DNA from: Carpediemonas membranifera
Taxonomy: Eukaryota; Fornicata
DNA length: 64,000 bases
NCBI GenBank assembly: GCA_019828565.1
Contig: JAHDYR010000012.1
Location: 124,001 to 188,000, forward strand
Reading direction: 5' to 3'
This document shows, in pieces, positions 45,384 through 55,056 of this stretch (position 1 is the stretch's first letter; every line of letters starts with the position of its first letter). Made by a program: the position numbers and the translations under genes. Under the pieces are notes generated by a model. The model was not told where the DNA came from, did no database searches, and saw only the letters and a list, made by a program, of their open reading frames with translations.

Positions 45384-46349
45384 TCACAGCACGCTCGTAA
45401 AAGTCGGCTTCATCGTCTGAAGCGCCTTAACGACGCGGCCCTCGTACCTCGACCGGTCCAGCGGCTGGACTGGCCGCAGCTCAGCCATGCGGTGGGCCGT
45501 CAGTGGCCTGGGGGCGGACCCGGTGGACATACTCCTGGGGCGACCCTGTCGTCTCTTATTGAGCCGCTCCGCCCTCTTCTTGAGCTGCGGTGAGACAGAA
45601 ACCCCGGTGAATGGACCCAGGACATACTCTCTCACGAGGTCTACTGGCCTCATTGAGGTCCAATCCGCCATACTCTCCTGAGAGGGTGGGAGAGGTCCAT
45701 TGACCGTGTTCTGGTCCCCATACACAGCTGTGGTCGCCTCACTAGACGGCCCCTTGACATCTTCCGGGTCCATACGGTCCAGGTCGTCCCACAGCATCTG
45801 CTCTACCCGACACGCCTCACGGGCATGTTGCATAGTGTGGGCATCAGCAATAAGCTGCTCAATCTCTACTGGCGTCAGCATCTCCAGACTGCGCTGGAAC
45901 TTCGAGGGGATCCGCCTGGTTCCGTAACACTTGTGGAAGTCCCGCCGTGACGACTCAAGTTTCGACTCCTCCAAGTCGACCGGCAGAGGCGCTGTGGACC
46001 CCAAACTCGCCATAGAAGGGGTCCGGGAGAATGAGGGGGTCATGAGGTCGTCGACAACGTGGTCCATGCTGTGGCGGTGCTTCAGGCGCGCCTCGTTTGC
46101 AACGTGGGCAGCGCGATAGCTCTTGTACCGCGGAGGTTCGGCGTAACGATGATCCTTTTGGGAGTATGTGGCCCGTAAACTGTTGTAATCGGCTGTACTT
46201 GCGTGCCTGTGCTGCTCTGTGCCGTGTGCCGTCGTGTGAAGCTGTGCTTCTCTCAGATCAGAGACGTTGCACGTCCTTGCGTCGCTAATGCGGGTTTTAA
46301 GTGGAGTAGCGGTGACTCCTGCATCTAATGGCTCCTTGGCATATCCCAT
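45384..46349 (-). CDS. Hypothetical protein, 321 aa
   Basis: ATG at 46349 is clear and the frame is uninterrupted. It is a mostly polar, Arg/Ser/His-rich protein without membrane segments or a signal peptide. It has a possible helical segment in the middle (SLEMLTPVEIEQLIADAHTM) and a basic C-terminus (QLKKRAERLNKRRQGRPRS). No family was recognised. The DIRS-like element begins about 45 bp upstream of its start codon, so its promoter region is cut short or supplied by the element. Confidence 0.65.
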   Translation of the reverse strand: MGYAKEPLDAGVTATPLKTRISDARTCNVSDLREAQLHTTAHGTEQHRHASTADYNSLRATYSQKDHRYAEPPRYKSYRAAHVANEARLKHRHSMDHVVDDLMTPSFSRTPSMASLGSTAPLPVDLEESKLESSRRDFHKCYGTRRIPSKFQRSLEMLTPVEIEQLIADAHTMQHAREACRVEQMLWDDLDRMDPEDVKGPSSEATTAVYGDQNTVNGPLPPSQESMADWTSMRPVDLVREYVLGPFTGVSVSPQLKKRAERLNKRRQGRPRSMSTGSAPRPLTAHRMAELRPVQPLDRSRYEGRVVKALQTMKPTFTSVL

Positions 46350-46393
46350 TCCGATGTTTCAAGCGTCTTCGAAATTCACAGGAAATGACGCAG

Positions 46394-46413
46394 TCAATTC
46401 GGATGATTGAGTC
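46394..46413 (+). repeat. Left inverted terminal repeat of DIRS-like element
   Basis: Inverted partner of 50929-50946; the shared core is ATTCGG(A)TGATTGAGTC. Partial similarity extends inward for about another 10-15 bp. Confidence 0.7.
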
Positions 46414-46461
46414 AGGATCGAATCGGCGGCGCTTCACAAGCTCGCTCCGTTCCTCTTCTTT

Positions 46462-49400
46462 ATGAGCTCAAACACCGCTGACGAAGAGGTTTCCATCCCA
46501 TCGGAGCTCATTGCGCTTACCTCCCTCCTCCAAAACCTGCCCCAGGGCTTGTCGGCGCAGGAGACATCCCGGGAGGTTTCCCGGCGCCGCAAGGTCGCCG
46601 GCAGGGCCCAAGGGACGTTTGGTATCCAACCCGCATCGGCCACGACCGTTGTGGACTATCCAGTTCCAAACGTTCGGCACAGGAGCGTGTTCTACATCGC
46701 CGACATTTTGTCAGCGATGTCCACCCTGTACGGGGACCTCGGCCTCCTCCAGGCGGGCCTCAAGTGGCTGGTCCAACAGCTGGAGGAGATAGAGACGACC
46801 GAGACCGAGCGCAACCGACTCGGTCGGTATGCCCTTGCGCACGATGACCTGGTCCGCATTCATGAGGCATTCGGCCTCGAGTGCTTGGGCCTCTCGGACG
46901 GGGAGAAGCTGCACGCAGTCCCGGACTCAATCACTTCGTTCGAGGCAATCCGTCGGGCCGAGTACTCTGCCCGCGAGACTCCTGGCGGGGGCCAGTCGAA
47001 GAAGAAGGACAACCAGACCAACAAGCAGACCGACACGTCCAAGAAGGAGCAGGGCAAGAAGGTCAGGGACAAGGACAAGAGGGACAAGGGCGTAAAGGAC
47101 AAGGAGTATGTCGGCTTAATGTCACCAACTTCAGTCGAGTCAGCAGAGACCCCGTCTCCTTCCCTACCCATCGCTATACCTGAGGCAACACTACTCCCGC
47201 GCCATCGAGAGGCTACCGGCGAGGAGCCCGACGCGCTCGACGGAGATGACACTCACCTATCTGAGAGCGAGAACGAAGAGCTGGCACCCACAGACAGGCA
47301 GATGGTTCCGTGCACGCCACCCGCTCCCCAGAATCTGTCCGTTCAGCCGGAGCGTCAGGGCACCCCAGTCCTGGCGACTCCTCGCCCGACACCACCGTCT
47401 CCTCGGTCCATCATCCGGCGGGCGGTGACGCCGATCCGGACGCTAATCCGTCGGCCCAGGCTACACCGACGGGCGGCGAGCCGGGTCATCCCAGAGGACG
47501 TCCGTGACATCCTCACCACGGTGGCGGACGCTGTCGTTGACCCGTCTAAGGTCCCTCCCCCGGCCCCGAACGTGGCCACCAGCGCCAAGGCTGTGGCAAG
47601 GCGAGTCCGCACACGCGACACGGTGGCGGAGTTCTCCGCTGGCCAGGCTATGGTGGGCCGCGCAGATGCTCTCACACTGCTAGGTTTCCCACAGGGCTGG
47701 GTCGAGCGGATCGAAGCGGAGGGGGGCCTTCCCCTCAATACCCCCACCCCCCCACCAGCTCCTCCCTTACCGGCGACTCCTCGGGATCCCGATCGACCGA
47801 GAGTGGCCGCCCTCAACGCGGAGCTCCTCCAGCAGGGTGCGGCTTCGCTGCGTGAGGTGCCAAAGGGTCACCTGGTCAAGCTCTTCCCGGTGGCCAAGTC
47901 CTCGGGAAAGGACCGCGCGGTGCACGACTTCACCGAGGCAAACCTCCACATGCCTCTGGAGCCGTTCGCCTATGAACGCTTTCCAGCTCTGCTGGCGGCT
48001 TCATATTCGTGGGGCGCCACGGTGGACGCGAAGTCTGGCTACTTCCAGCTGCCGATTGCCCTGCGGGACCGGGACTTTGTCTACTGGTTGGCGACCAACG
48101 CGGAGGGTGAGACGGTTCACTTGGGCCTGGACGTCCTCGCCATGGGGCTGACCTCCGCTACGAAGGAATATAGCCGCATCTCCCACTACCTGGCCGGGGC
48201 CATGAGGCGCCTCGGCTTCCCAGCGGCCCCCTACTTAGACGACGGCGCTTGCCTGGGCAGGACGAAGGCAGAGGCGGCCCTATGCGTAGCGGTGTGGGTG
48301 TCCCTCCTGGAGGCGGTCGGCATATTCGTGTCTTGGGACAAGTCTGACCTTACCCCCTCTCGGTCGATCGTCTTCCGTGGTCTCCTGCTGGATCTCCAAC
48401 AGCACCAGGTGCGACTGCCGGAGGACAAGTGCCACGACATCAGCGGAGCCCTCAGCCAGTGGGCGCAGACGGGCGCTACCAGCACCAGGAGGGCCCTATC
48501 ATACGTGGGCAAGGTCGAGTTTGCGTACAACGCGGTTGTGCAGGCTCGTTGGCTCATAAGCAAGGCGCGCCGTAATGTGCTGGCGACCGAGAAGGCCGGC
48601 CGGGACACCGTCCACTTCACCACCGAGGCCAGGCAGGACCTCAGGCGGCTGGCGGCGTTCGTGAAGGCGAACCGTGGTCGCCCAATGGTGGCGAGACCAA
48701 CGTCACTCACGATTGTCACCGACGCCTGCACGACGGGTATGGGAGCAGCAACGCTCGATGAGAACGGCGACGTGGTCGGTACAATTGCTGAGGACATTCT
48801 CCCGGATGAACTCATTGCCCAGAGTGAAATCCGGGCCGTGCACACCGCTCTCCAGACGTTTGATCCCCCAAGGTCGACATCGGTCGTCATCCTGACGGAT
48901 AACGCGGTAACGTACTCCGTCCTGCGGAACTTCAAATGCGCACCCTCGGTGGCGGAGATGAGCTCACCAATATTCGATCTAGTCACAGATCGGGACTGGG
49001 ATGTGTTACCCCTATACATCCAGACCGACCTGAATACGGTCGCGGATGAGCTCTCGCGCGACACGTCAATCCAGGGTCACCTCCTGGAGGGAGTGAGAGC
49101 GTGGGTGCCGAGGAGTGCGGAGTCGCTCCAGATTGATCACCGGACTCCATTCTCATTCTCTGATCCGTTCGCCACCCCCGTCTTCGACTGCCCAGAGGTT
49201 GCGGACAGAGGCCCAAAACCATGGGCTGGTTGGTCCAGAAAGCTCCTGATGGGCTGGACGGGCTGCCTCCTCCACGACGTGGAGTGCCCGAGTGATCCCA
49301 GGGCTCTTTCAGACGAGGGCGACAGGGCGGAGGACGATGTCGTCGTCCGCGCATACGCCGGGCTGGCTGATCAGGCACAGGCCAGAGCGCCCATCGCGGT

Positions 49401-50907
49401 GGTCACCGTCCCGGGTCTGGGTAAGAAGGGTATCCCCAACGGTTCCGTCGATGACCAGGTCCACCACTGGCTGGCGTCCCCAGGCCCGATGAGGCCCAAG
49501 TCGATCACTTTCAGCATGCCCACTACGACGTCATACCTGCCGGTCTGGTGGCCGCTGCTCCGGGACCTACAGGTGACGGTTGACGGAGACCGAGTCACCC
49601 TCCATTCCCCTACGCCAGAGAGTGACACGCTGATTGCTCAATCCCTTGTCCAAGAGGCGGCCGCGACTCGTCAGACACAGGACATCACCAGCCTGCCGGC
49701 ACTTGTAGGCGAGCAGGGGGCGCAGGAGGCCGACACCAGGAACTCTGTTCGGTCGGCCCTCGAAGTTCTTCGGAATGGTAGAGCCGCGGGCGCGTCCCAG
49801 GTCGAGCGCTTGGCCGCAGAAGCTGTGGAGCAGACACTTTCCAGCCGGAAGGAGGCGATCACAACGGCCTGGAACAAGTGGTACGCCTTCTGTATCGCGA
49901 TGTCTCACCCTGCCACAGTGTTCGACCAGACAGCAGCAATCGCCTTCCACCGCTGGGTGACACGAGACTGCCCGACACGGCGAGTCAATAGCGCCACGGC
50001 GAAGACATACGCAGGAACCCTGTCATCTCTACTCTGCACCGACCGGGAGGCCCTGGCGAACAATGTCACGAGAGCGGTGATTCGCAACTTTCACCGTGAG
50101 GCCAATAGGATGGCGGCTACGGCCAAGCGACACGCGGTGCCGGTGAGTGGGCAGCAGCTGACGTTCTTGTGCACGGAGCTGGCGAATGCTTCCGCCATGA
50201 ACGCAAGAGTACGCGCCATGGGTGTTGTGCTGCTTTGCTTCCTCACTGGTGCACGGGCCAACGAAGCTAACGTGACATTCAGGCAGATTTCCACACTGGC
50301 ACGAGAAGAAGTCATCTCCATCAAGATACACCAGTACAAGACAGACGGATCCGCAAACGCAAGACCTGGCAACCCGGCACCACTTGCTGTTCGCCCAGTG
50401 GACATCTATCTGAGGACATATCCTCAATTGGTGAAGACTGCTTTCACCAACCTCCTCAGACGCTCAGTGGAGCACTATTCCGCGATCGGACAACCAGCTT
50501 GCGCTGTTACACCAGTTTTCCCTTCCTTCCCGGAAGATTCACGCCCATTCGGTCATCGCTTTATCGCTCCCACGATCACGACTGAACTGAGTCGAATCCC
50601 CGAACTCGCCGGCCTGACGGGACACAGCGGCAGGATCGGACAGGTTGCCTGTCAACTCTCGCAGGCGAGAACCACAGCCGAGATTAACGAGTGGTTTGGC
50701 TGGCTAGGACATGATACAGTCCAAGGCTACATAGCGGCGGCGCAGGCCGGCCAGCAAGGTGGCGCTCCCCGGGCGATCCAATCGTCTGGGAGCACTACTG
50801 TCGTAGTGGAGGGATCATCGGGAAGTCGCTTGGAGTGCGTCCACGCCCCAACCCAGCCGGCGGGCGTCGGACGCAGTCCCGATGAGATCCCCTCCCTACG
50901 ACAGTAA
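46462..50907 (+). CDS. DIRS-like polyprotein: gag-like, RT, RNase H, tyrosine recombinase (1481 aa)
   Basis: ATG 46462. The N-terminal ~170 residues are a gag-like helical region. A Lys/Asp-rich stretch (170-215) and a long Pro/Thr/Arg-rich linker follow. RT spans ~466-680: VDAKSGYFQLPI, then catalytic PYLDDGACL (~590) and VSWDKSDLTPS. RNase H starts with IVTDACTTGMGAATL (~751), includes ILTDNAVT, and ends at TVADELSRD. The recombinase occupies ~1130-1440 with conserved Arg in LTGARANEAN (~1263), the H-x-x-R box GHSGRIGQV (~1387), WFGWLGHD and the nucleophile Tyr in VQGYI (~1422). All catalytic residues are present. No methyltransferase domain of the kind found in DIRS1 is seen, and gag, RT and recombinase are in one frame rather than overlapping ORFs. 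Confidence 0.93.
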   Translation: MSSNTADEEVSIPSELIALTSLLQNLPQGLSAQETSREVSRRRKVAGRAQGTFGIQPASATTVVDYPVPNVRHRSVFYIADILSAMSTLYGDLGLLQAGLKWLVQQLEEIETTETERNRLGRYALAHDDLVRIHEAFGLECLGLSDGEKLHAVPDSITSFEAIRRAEYSARETPGGGQSKKKDNQTNKQTDTSKKEQGKKVRDKDKRDKGVKDKEYVGLMSPTSVESAETPSPSLPIAIPEATLLPRHREATGEEPDALDGDDTHLSESENEELAPTDRQMVPCTPPAPQNLSVQPERQGTPVLATPRPTPPSPRSIIRRAVTPIRTLIRRPRLHRRAASRVIPEDVRDILTTVADAVVDPSKVPPPAPNVATSAKAVARRVRTRDTVAEFSAGQAMVGRADALTLLGFPQGWVERIEAEGGLPLNTPTPPPAPPLPATPRDPDRPRVAALNAELLQQGAASLREVPKGHLVKLFPVAKSSGKDRAVHDFTEANLHMPLEPFAYERFPALLAASYSWGATVDAKSGYFQLPIALRDRDFVYWLATNAEGETVHLGLDVLAMGLTSATKEYSRISHYLAGAMRRLGFPAAPYLDDGACLGRTKAEAALCVAVWVSLLEAVGIFVSWDKSDLTPSRSIVFRGLLLDLQQHQVRLPEDKCHDISGALSQWAQTGATSTRRALSYVGKVEFAYNAVVQARWLISKARRNVLATEKAGRDTVHFTTEARQDLRRLAAFVKANRGRPMVARPTSLTIVTDACTTGMGAATLDENGDVVGTIAEDILPDELIAQSEIRAVHTALQTFDPPRSTSVVILTDNAVTYSVLRNFKCAPSVAEMSSPIFDLVTDRDWDVLPLYIQTDLNTVADELSRDTSIQGHLLEGVRAWVPRSAESLQIDHRTPFSFSDPFATPVFDCPEVADRGPKPWAGWSRKLLMGWTGCLLHDVECPSDPRALSDEGDRAEDDVVVRAYAGLADQAQARAPIAVVTVPGLGKKGIPNGSVDDQVHHWLASPGPMRPKSITFSMPTTTSYLPVWWPLLRDLQVTVDGDRVTLHSPTPESDTLIAQSLVQEAAATRQTQDITSLPALVGEQGAQEADTRNSVRSALEVLRNGRAAGASQVERLAAEAVEQTLSSRKEAITTAWNKWYAFCIAMSHPATVFDQTAAIAFHRWVTRDCPTRRVNSATAKTYAGTLSSLLCTDREALANNVTRAVIRNFHREANRMAATAKRHAVPVSGQQLTFLCTELANASAMNARVRAMGVVLLCFLTGARANEANVTFRQISTLAREEVISIKIHQYKTDGSANARPGNPAPLAVRPVDIYLRTYPQLVKTAFTNLLRRSVEHYSAIGQPACAVTPVFPSFPEDSRPFGHRFIAPTITTELSRIPELAGLTGHSGRIGQVACQLSQARTTAEINEWFGWLGHDTVQGYIAAAQAGQQGGAPRAIQSSGSTTVVVEGSSGSRLECVHAPTQPAGVGRSPDEIPSLRQ

Positions 50908-50928
50908 ATGGCGCGAGCCGAGTCATCC

Positions 50929-50946
50929 GACTCAATCACCGAATTT
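50929..50946 (+). repeat. Right inverted terminal repeat of DIRS-like element
   Basis: Inverted copy of the left end, beginning 21 bp after the stop codon. Confidence 0.7.
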
Positions 50947-51267
50947 GATGCGAAATCCTCCTTACCTGCAACGAGCGGCCCTTCAGGCAAGCGCGAGGTG
51001 CAAGAGAGGTCTCGCAGGCACTTAATGGACGGGTTACATGATGATAAATGAATATGCATGGGTTGGGCGAGGGCAAGGACTCGGTCGTTGTCAGGATGGG
51101 CGTTCGTGGGCTGCACACGATGGCAGAAGTGGTGTATGGATGCCTTGAGGATTTCGTCTGTCACTCGGACCTGCACTGTGGCAATCTCGAGCTCCTCATC
51201 GGCGGGACTGGGTTCGTTGACCCGACCCGCCAACACATGTATTTATCCTATTTACTGTATACTGAGC

Positions 51268-52440
51268 TTAATAAGCTTCTAAGACGTAGCGCTGCTCCTT
51301 CTCGCGCTGCTCGAACAGGGCCTCGGCCTCCTCGCGGTCGACGCCGTTCTCGACGAATGTGCCGATGATAGACTCCTTGAGGCTCTTGGCGCCGACGATG
51401 GTGCCGCAGTAGTAAACGTTGCCGCCGTTCTTGTAGAGCATCTCGAAGACCTCCTTGGCGTACTGCTGGATGCGGTGGTGGACGTAGACCTTCTTGGCCG
51501 ACTCGCGGGAGAAGGCAGTGATCTCCTCGTAGATGCCGTCGTCGCGCCACTGGAGCTCGGTCGGGGTCAGGAGGTAGTCCTCATCGCGGCGTCTGCAGCC
51601 GTAGTAGAGGGTGGCCTTGTTCTGGGGGATGCCCTCGTCGTGGAGCACCTTACGGTACTGGATGAAGCCCTGGAAGGGCGCGATACCTGTGCCGAGGGCG
51701 ACCATCATGTAGGGCGTGTCGGGGTTCTCGGGAGGGACGAGAGGCGAGGACTTGACGTAGGCAGCGCAGCGGTCGCCGACGTTGATGTCCTTGAGCCAGG
51801 TGGTGGTGAGGCCGCCGCACTTCTTGCCCTTGGGGGTGACCCAGTCGACGATGCCGACGGTGAGCTGGATAGCGTGGGGCACCATCTTGTCAGAGGAGGC
51901 GATGGAGTAGAGGCGGGGCTTGATGGCGGGGATGAGGTCGACCAGATACTCCAGGGCGGGGCGGGCCGACGTGAACTCCTCGAGGAACTCGCCGTAGGTG
52001 ACGTACTCGTTCATGTACTCCATGTAGTCCTCCTTGCCGTCCTTCGACACGAGGTACTGCAGGCGCTCGCGCTGCTTGAGGTCCTGGGCGAAGGGGATCA
52101 TGGCGCGCATGAAGGGCTTGGTGACACGGCCGGCAATGTCGAGGTGCTGGGTGAAGATCTCGCGGATCGTCAGGGAGCGGTCGAGGCCGGCGGGGGCCAT
52201 GTTGTTGCCAGTGCCGCGGACGGTGACGCACATGTCGCCGTTGAGCTTGTTGATGTGGAGCCAGTTGTCGACGGTGTTGTCGAGGTTGCGGGGGACGATG
52301 GCCATGTGGTAGCCGGTCGAGTAGCTCAGGCTGGTGTTGTCGAGGGAGAATTCGAAGTGGTGCGAGGCGCGGTCCATCTTGGGGTCCGTGAGCAGCTTGT
52401 TGGCGTTGACGGTGGTCCACTGGCAGTCGGGCGGCGGGGG
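51268..52440 (-). CDS. Hydrogenase-reductase copy 1, NADPH/FAD reductase half (separated by frameshift)
   Basis: This is the C-terminal cytochrome-P450-reductase-type module of the fused enzyme. It has the FAD-binding RLYSIASSD motif, the GGLTTTWL block near the flavin diphosphate, NADPH-binding GTGIAPFQGFIQ and YYGCRRRDEDYL, and a terminal region ending YVLEAY. In copy 1 it is out of frame with the upstream hydrogenase-flavodoxin part. The G-rich linker near 52436-52455 has one G fewer than copy 2, where the frame is continuous. Whether copy 1 makes a short, reductase-free hydrogenase or the missing G is an assembly slip cannot be told from sequence. Confidence 0.88.
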   Translation of the reverse strand, partial: PPPPDCQWTTVNANKLLTDPKMDRASHHFEFSLDNTSLSYSTGYHMAIVPRNLDNTVDNWLHINKLNGDMCVTVRGTGNNMAPAGLDRSLTIREIFTQHLDIAGRVTKPFMRAMIPFAQDLKQRERLQYLVSKDGKEDYMEYMNEYVTYGEFLEEFTSARPALEYLVDLIPAIKPRLYSIASSDKMVPHAIQLTVGIVDWVTPKGKKCGGLTTTWLKDINVGDRCAAYVKSSPLVPPENPDTPYMMVALGTGIAPFQGFIQYRKVLHDEGIPQNKATLYYGCRRRDEDYLLTPTELQWRDDGIYEEITAFSRESAKKVYVHHRIQQYAKEVFEMLYKNGGNVYYCGTIVGAKSLKESIIGTFVENGVDREEAEALFEQREKEQRYVLEAY

Positions 52441-54758
52441 AGGGGGTTCTGCATGGAGGCGGTGACGAGCACGGCGTACTTGGGCTCGGGGATGGTGGGC
52501 ACTGCGCCGGCGTCCTGGGCGCCGAGGCCCTCCCAGAGAGCCTCAGTCCAATTGCCGTAGCCGTCCTCGTACTTCTCGGGGTGGGACTCGTCACCCTTGC
52601 CGAAGGGGCAGAGGGCGACACCGCCGAGCTCGGCCATGCGGTCGTGAACCTCCTCGGCGGCCTTGCAGAAGAGGGGGTACGCCTTGGAGCCGAGGCCCAT
52701 GACGGCGAACTGGGTGCCGGTGAAGGTATCGTCGGCTAGGCTCGAGTCGGAGAGCCACTCCCAGAAGGCGGCGGCGGAGTCGGGGTGCTCGCCGTTGCCG
52801 AAGGTCGAGGTGATGTAGACCACGAGCTCGGACTTGGCGATCTCGTTGGGCGTGATCTTGTCGACAGCGACGACGCGGGGGGCGAACTCGATGTCCTTGG
52901 TCTTGGCCTCGTTGGCCAGGCGGTATGCGACCTCCTTGGAGGTGCCGGTCTGGGTGGCGAACACGATGAGCATCGGCACGGCGTCGGCAGAGCAGACGTC
53001 GCCGGCGTCGGGAGCCTCGACGACCTCGCCGTCGGGACCGCGCACGAGCGTGGAGCGGTCGGCGTAGGTGGTGTGGAGCAGCTCGTGGGCCTTGTGGGAG
53101 TTGGGCTCGCCGAAGAACTCCTTGTAGATCTGCTGGATCTCGGGGTTCTCGTGGGACTTGCGGAGCTTGGCCTTCTCGTCATCGGAGTAGATGGCCGACT
53201 GGCGCTTCTCGATGATCTTGGGGTCGAGGGACTTGGGCTGGCCGCCGCCAGAGATGCAGCCGCCGGGGCAGGCCATGACCTCGACGAAGTCGTAGTTGCG
53301 CTTGCCAGCAGCGATCTCGGGCATCATGACGTTGGCGTTGGAGATGCCAGACGCGATGGCGATGCGGAGGGTCTTGGTGGGGCCGTCCTTGAGGGGGATC
53401 TCGACCGAGGCCTCCTTGATGCCGTCGAGGCCGCGGGCGGGGGTGTAAGAGAGGGTGCCGAGGGGCTTGCCGGCGAGGATCTCGTAGGCGGTGCGGAGGG
53501 CAGCCTCCATCACGCCGCCGGTGGTGCCGAAGAGGACGGCGGCGCCGGTGGACGAGCCGATGGGGGAGTCGAACTCCTGGTTGGGCAGGGCGGGGAAGTC
53601 GATGTGGTGCTTGCGGATGAGCTTGCCGAGCTCGCGGGTGGTGAGGACGGCGTCGACGACCTTCATGCCGCCGGTGACCATCTGCATGCGGTCGATCTCG
53701 CCCTTCTTGGCCGTGCAAGGCATGACGGCGAAGTGGAAGATGTCCTCGGGCTTGATGCCCATCTTCTTGGCGAAATAGGTCTTGACGACGGAGCCCATCA
53801 TCATCATGGGGCTGCGGGCGGTCGAGAGGTTGTCGAGGTAGTCGGGGAAGCGGGTCTCGATGTTGTTGATCCAGGCAGGGCAGCAGGACGTGAACATGGG
53901 GCCCATCTTCTCGGCCTGCTCGGGGGCGGCGGCCCACTTCTTCTGCATGCGGCCGATGAGCTCGGTGCCCTCCTCCATGATGGTCAGGTCAGCAGTAAAG
54001 TCTGTGTCGACGACGTAGTTGCAGCCGAGAGCCTTGAGGGCGGCAACCATCTTGCCGGTGGAAACCTCGCCAGCGGCAACGCCGCACTCCTCGCCGATGG
54101 CGACGCGGACGGCGGGGGCGGTCTGGGCAACGATAGTCTTGCCCTCAGCGATGGCGGTGTAGAGGCGCTCGATGTGAGAGACCTCGGAGATGGCGCCGGT
54201 GGGGCAGAAGCTGGAGCACTGGCCGCAGCCGATGCAGCGGGTCTCGTCGAGGCGGAGGCCGCCGTGGGGGCGGACGCCAGAGGCGGTGGTCTCGAGGATG
54301 CCCATCTCCTGGATCTTGGAGCAGGCGGCCTCGCAGCGGCCGCAGTCAACGCACATGGAAGGATCAACCATGATCATGCCGTTGGTGTCGACGTCGCAGG
54401 CGGTGACAGCATCGAAGGTGTTCTCGAACTCGGAGAGATCGAGGCGGCGGGGAGGAACAACGGGCATAGTCTTGGCCTTGAGCTCGCGGAAGACAGCAGC
54501 GGCCTTGGCCTTCACTCTGGGAGTATCAGTGCGGAAGGACATGCCGTCAGCGACCTTAGAGGAGCAAGCCATGGAAAGGTTTCCATCCTCCATGTCCACG
54601 ACGCAAGCCTTGCAGCGCCCGAGGGGCTTAATGCGAGGATGGTAGCAAAGAGTGGGAACGAAGATGCCCTGAGCTCTAGCAGCTTCAAGCATGGTGTAGT
54701 TCTTGGGGACATCGTATGAGGTGCCATTAATGGTCACCGAAACTGTTTCCGCGTTCAT
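52441..54758 (-). CDS. hydA: [FeFe]-hydrogenase fused to flavodoxin, copy 1
   Basis: ATG 54758. Order: a 2Fe-2S ferredoxin-like domain (1 to ~75; CYHPRIKPLGRCKAC, SMACSS); two 4Fe-4S motifs (MCVDCGRCEAAC and CIGCGQCSSFCP, ~135-190); then the H-cluster domain with all three signatures intact: FTSCCPAW (~290), MPCTAKKGEIDR (~350) and VMACPGGCISGGGQP (~500). A flavodoxin domain follows (~595-740; FATQTGTSKEV, STFGNGEHPDSA, MGLGSKAYPLFC). The enzyme would interconvert protons and H2 with NADPH or reduced flavodoxin/ferredoxin in an anaerobic cell. Such fusions to a CysJ/P450-reductase module are known in some anaerobic protists. No presequence is evident, so the location is open. A frameshift at ~52445 ends this reading in a false tail. 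Confidence 0.95.
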
Positions 54759-55056
54759 GTTGATGCCTTTGGAATGAACTGGAGAGGATCTGATTTTCCA
54801 CGACCGGATCTGCTACGGCGGATAAGATCGATCGGCGCCCAAAACCTCGAAGTGACCCCCACAGAGCTTGGGAGGACCTTCCGAGTGCTGGCAGACCGCC
54901 TGCATTTTTTCTTGGATTTTCACAGCGCGCGCAGGAATCCGATTCGAATCCGGGGAAAATATGGCAGATCACGATAATAAAGATTGGGGCTCAGAGCGCT
55001 TAATGGGCGATGCAGAGCACGGGGGCACGCCAAATATTGGGTCGGTTGGCGGTATC

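Larger units (their letters stand above)
46394..50946 (+). mobile_element. DIRS-like tyrosine-recombinase retrotransposon (intact)
   Basis: A single long ORF with RT, RNase H and tyrosine recombinase lies between short inverted repeats. The left end (46394-46413, tcaattcggatgattgagtc) pairs with the right end (50929-50946, gactcaatcaccgaattt) with one gap. There are no LTRs and no target duplication, as expected for integration by a tyrosine recombinase through a circular intermediate. The outer limits are uncertain by tens of bases. A deleted relative lies at 41108-41430. Confidence 0.85.
51079..55056. repeat. Segmental duplication, copy 1 (3978 bp)
   Basis: Matches 56047-60025 with only a few substitutions and small indels. 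It contains the whole hydrogenase-reductase gene, ~190 bp of 3' flank and ~300 bp of 5' flank. No LTR or inverted repeat lies at its ends, so it looks like a tandem segmental duplication with a 990-bp spacer. Confidence 0.95.

Noticed and set aside
52785-54719. A 644-codon plus-strand ORF opposite hydrogenase copy 1 (and a similar one at 58264-59688)
   Set aside because: It is a Gly/Ala/Asp/Leu/Val repeat with codon-mirrored composition, as expected on the strand opposite a GC-rich gene; no domain or start context supports it.
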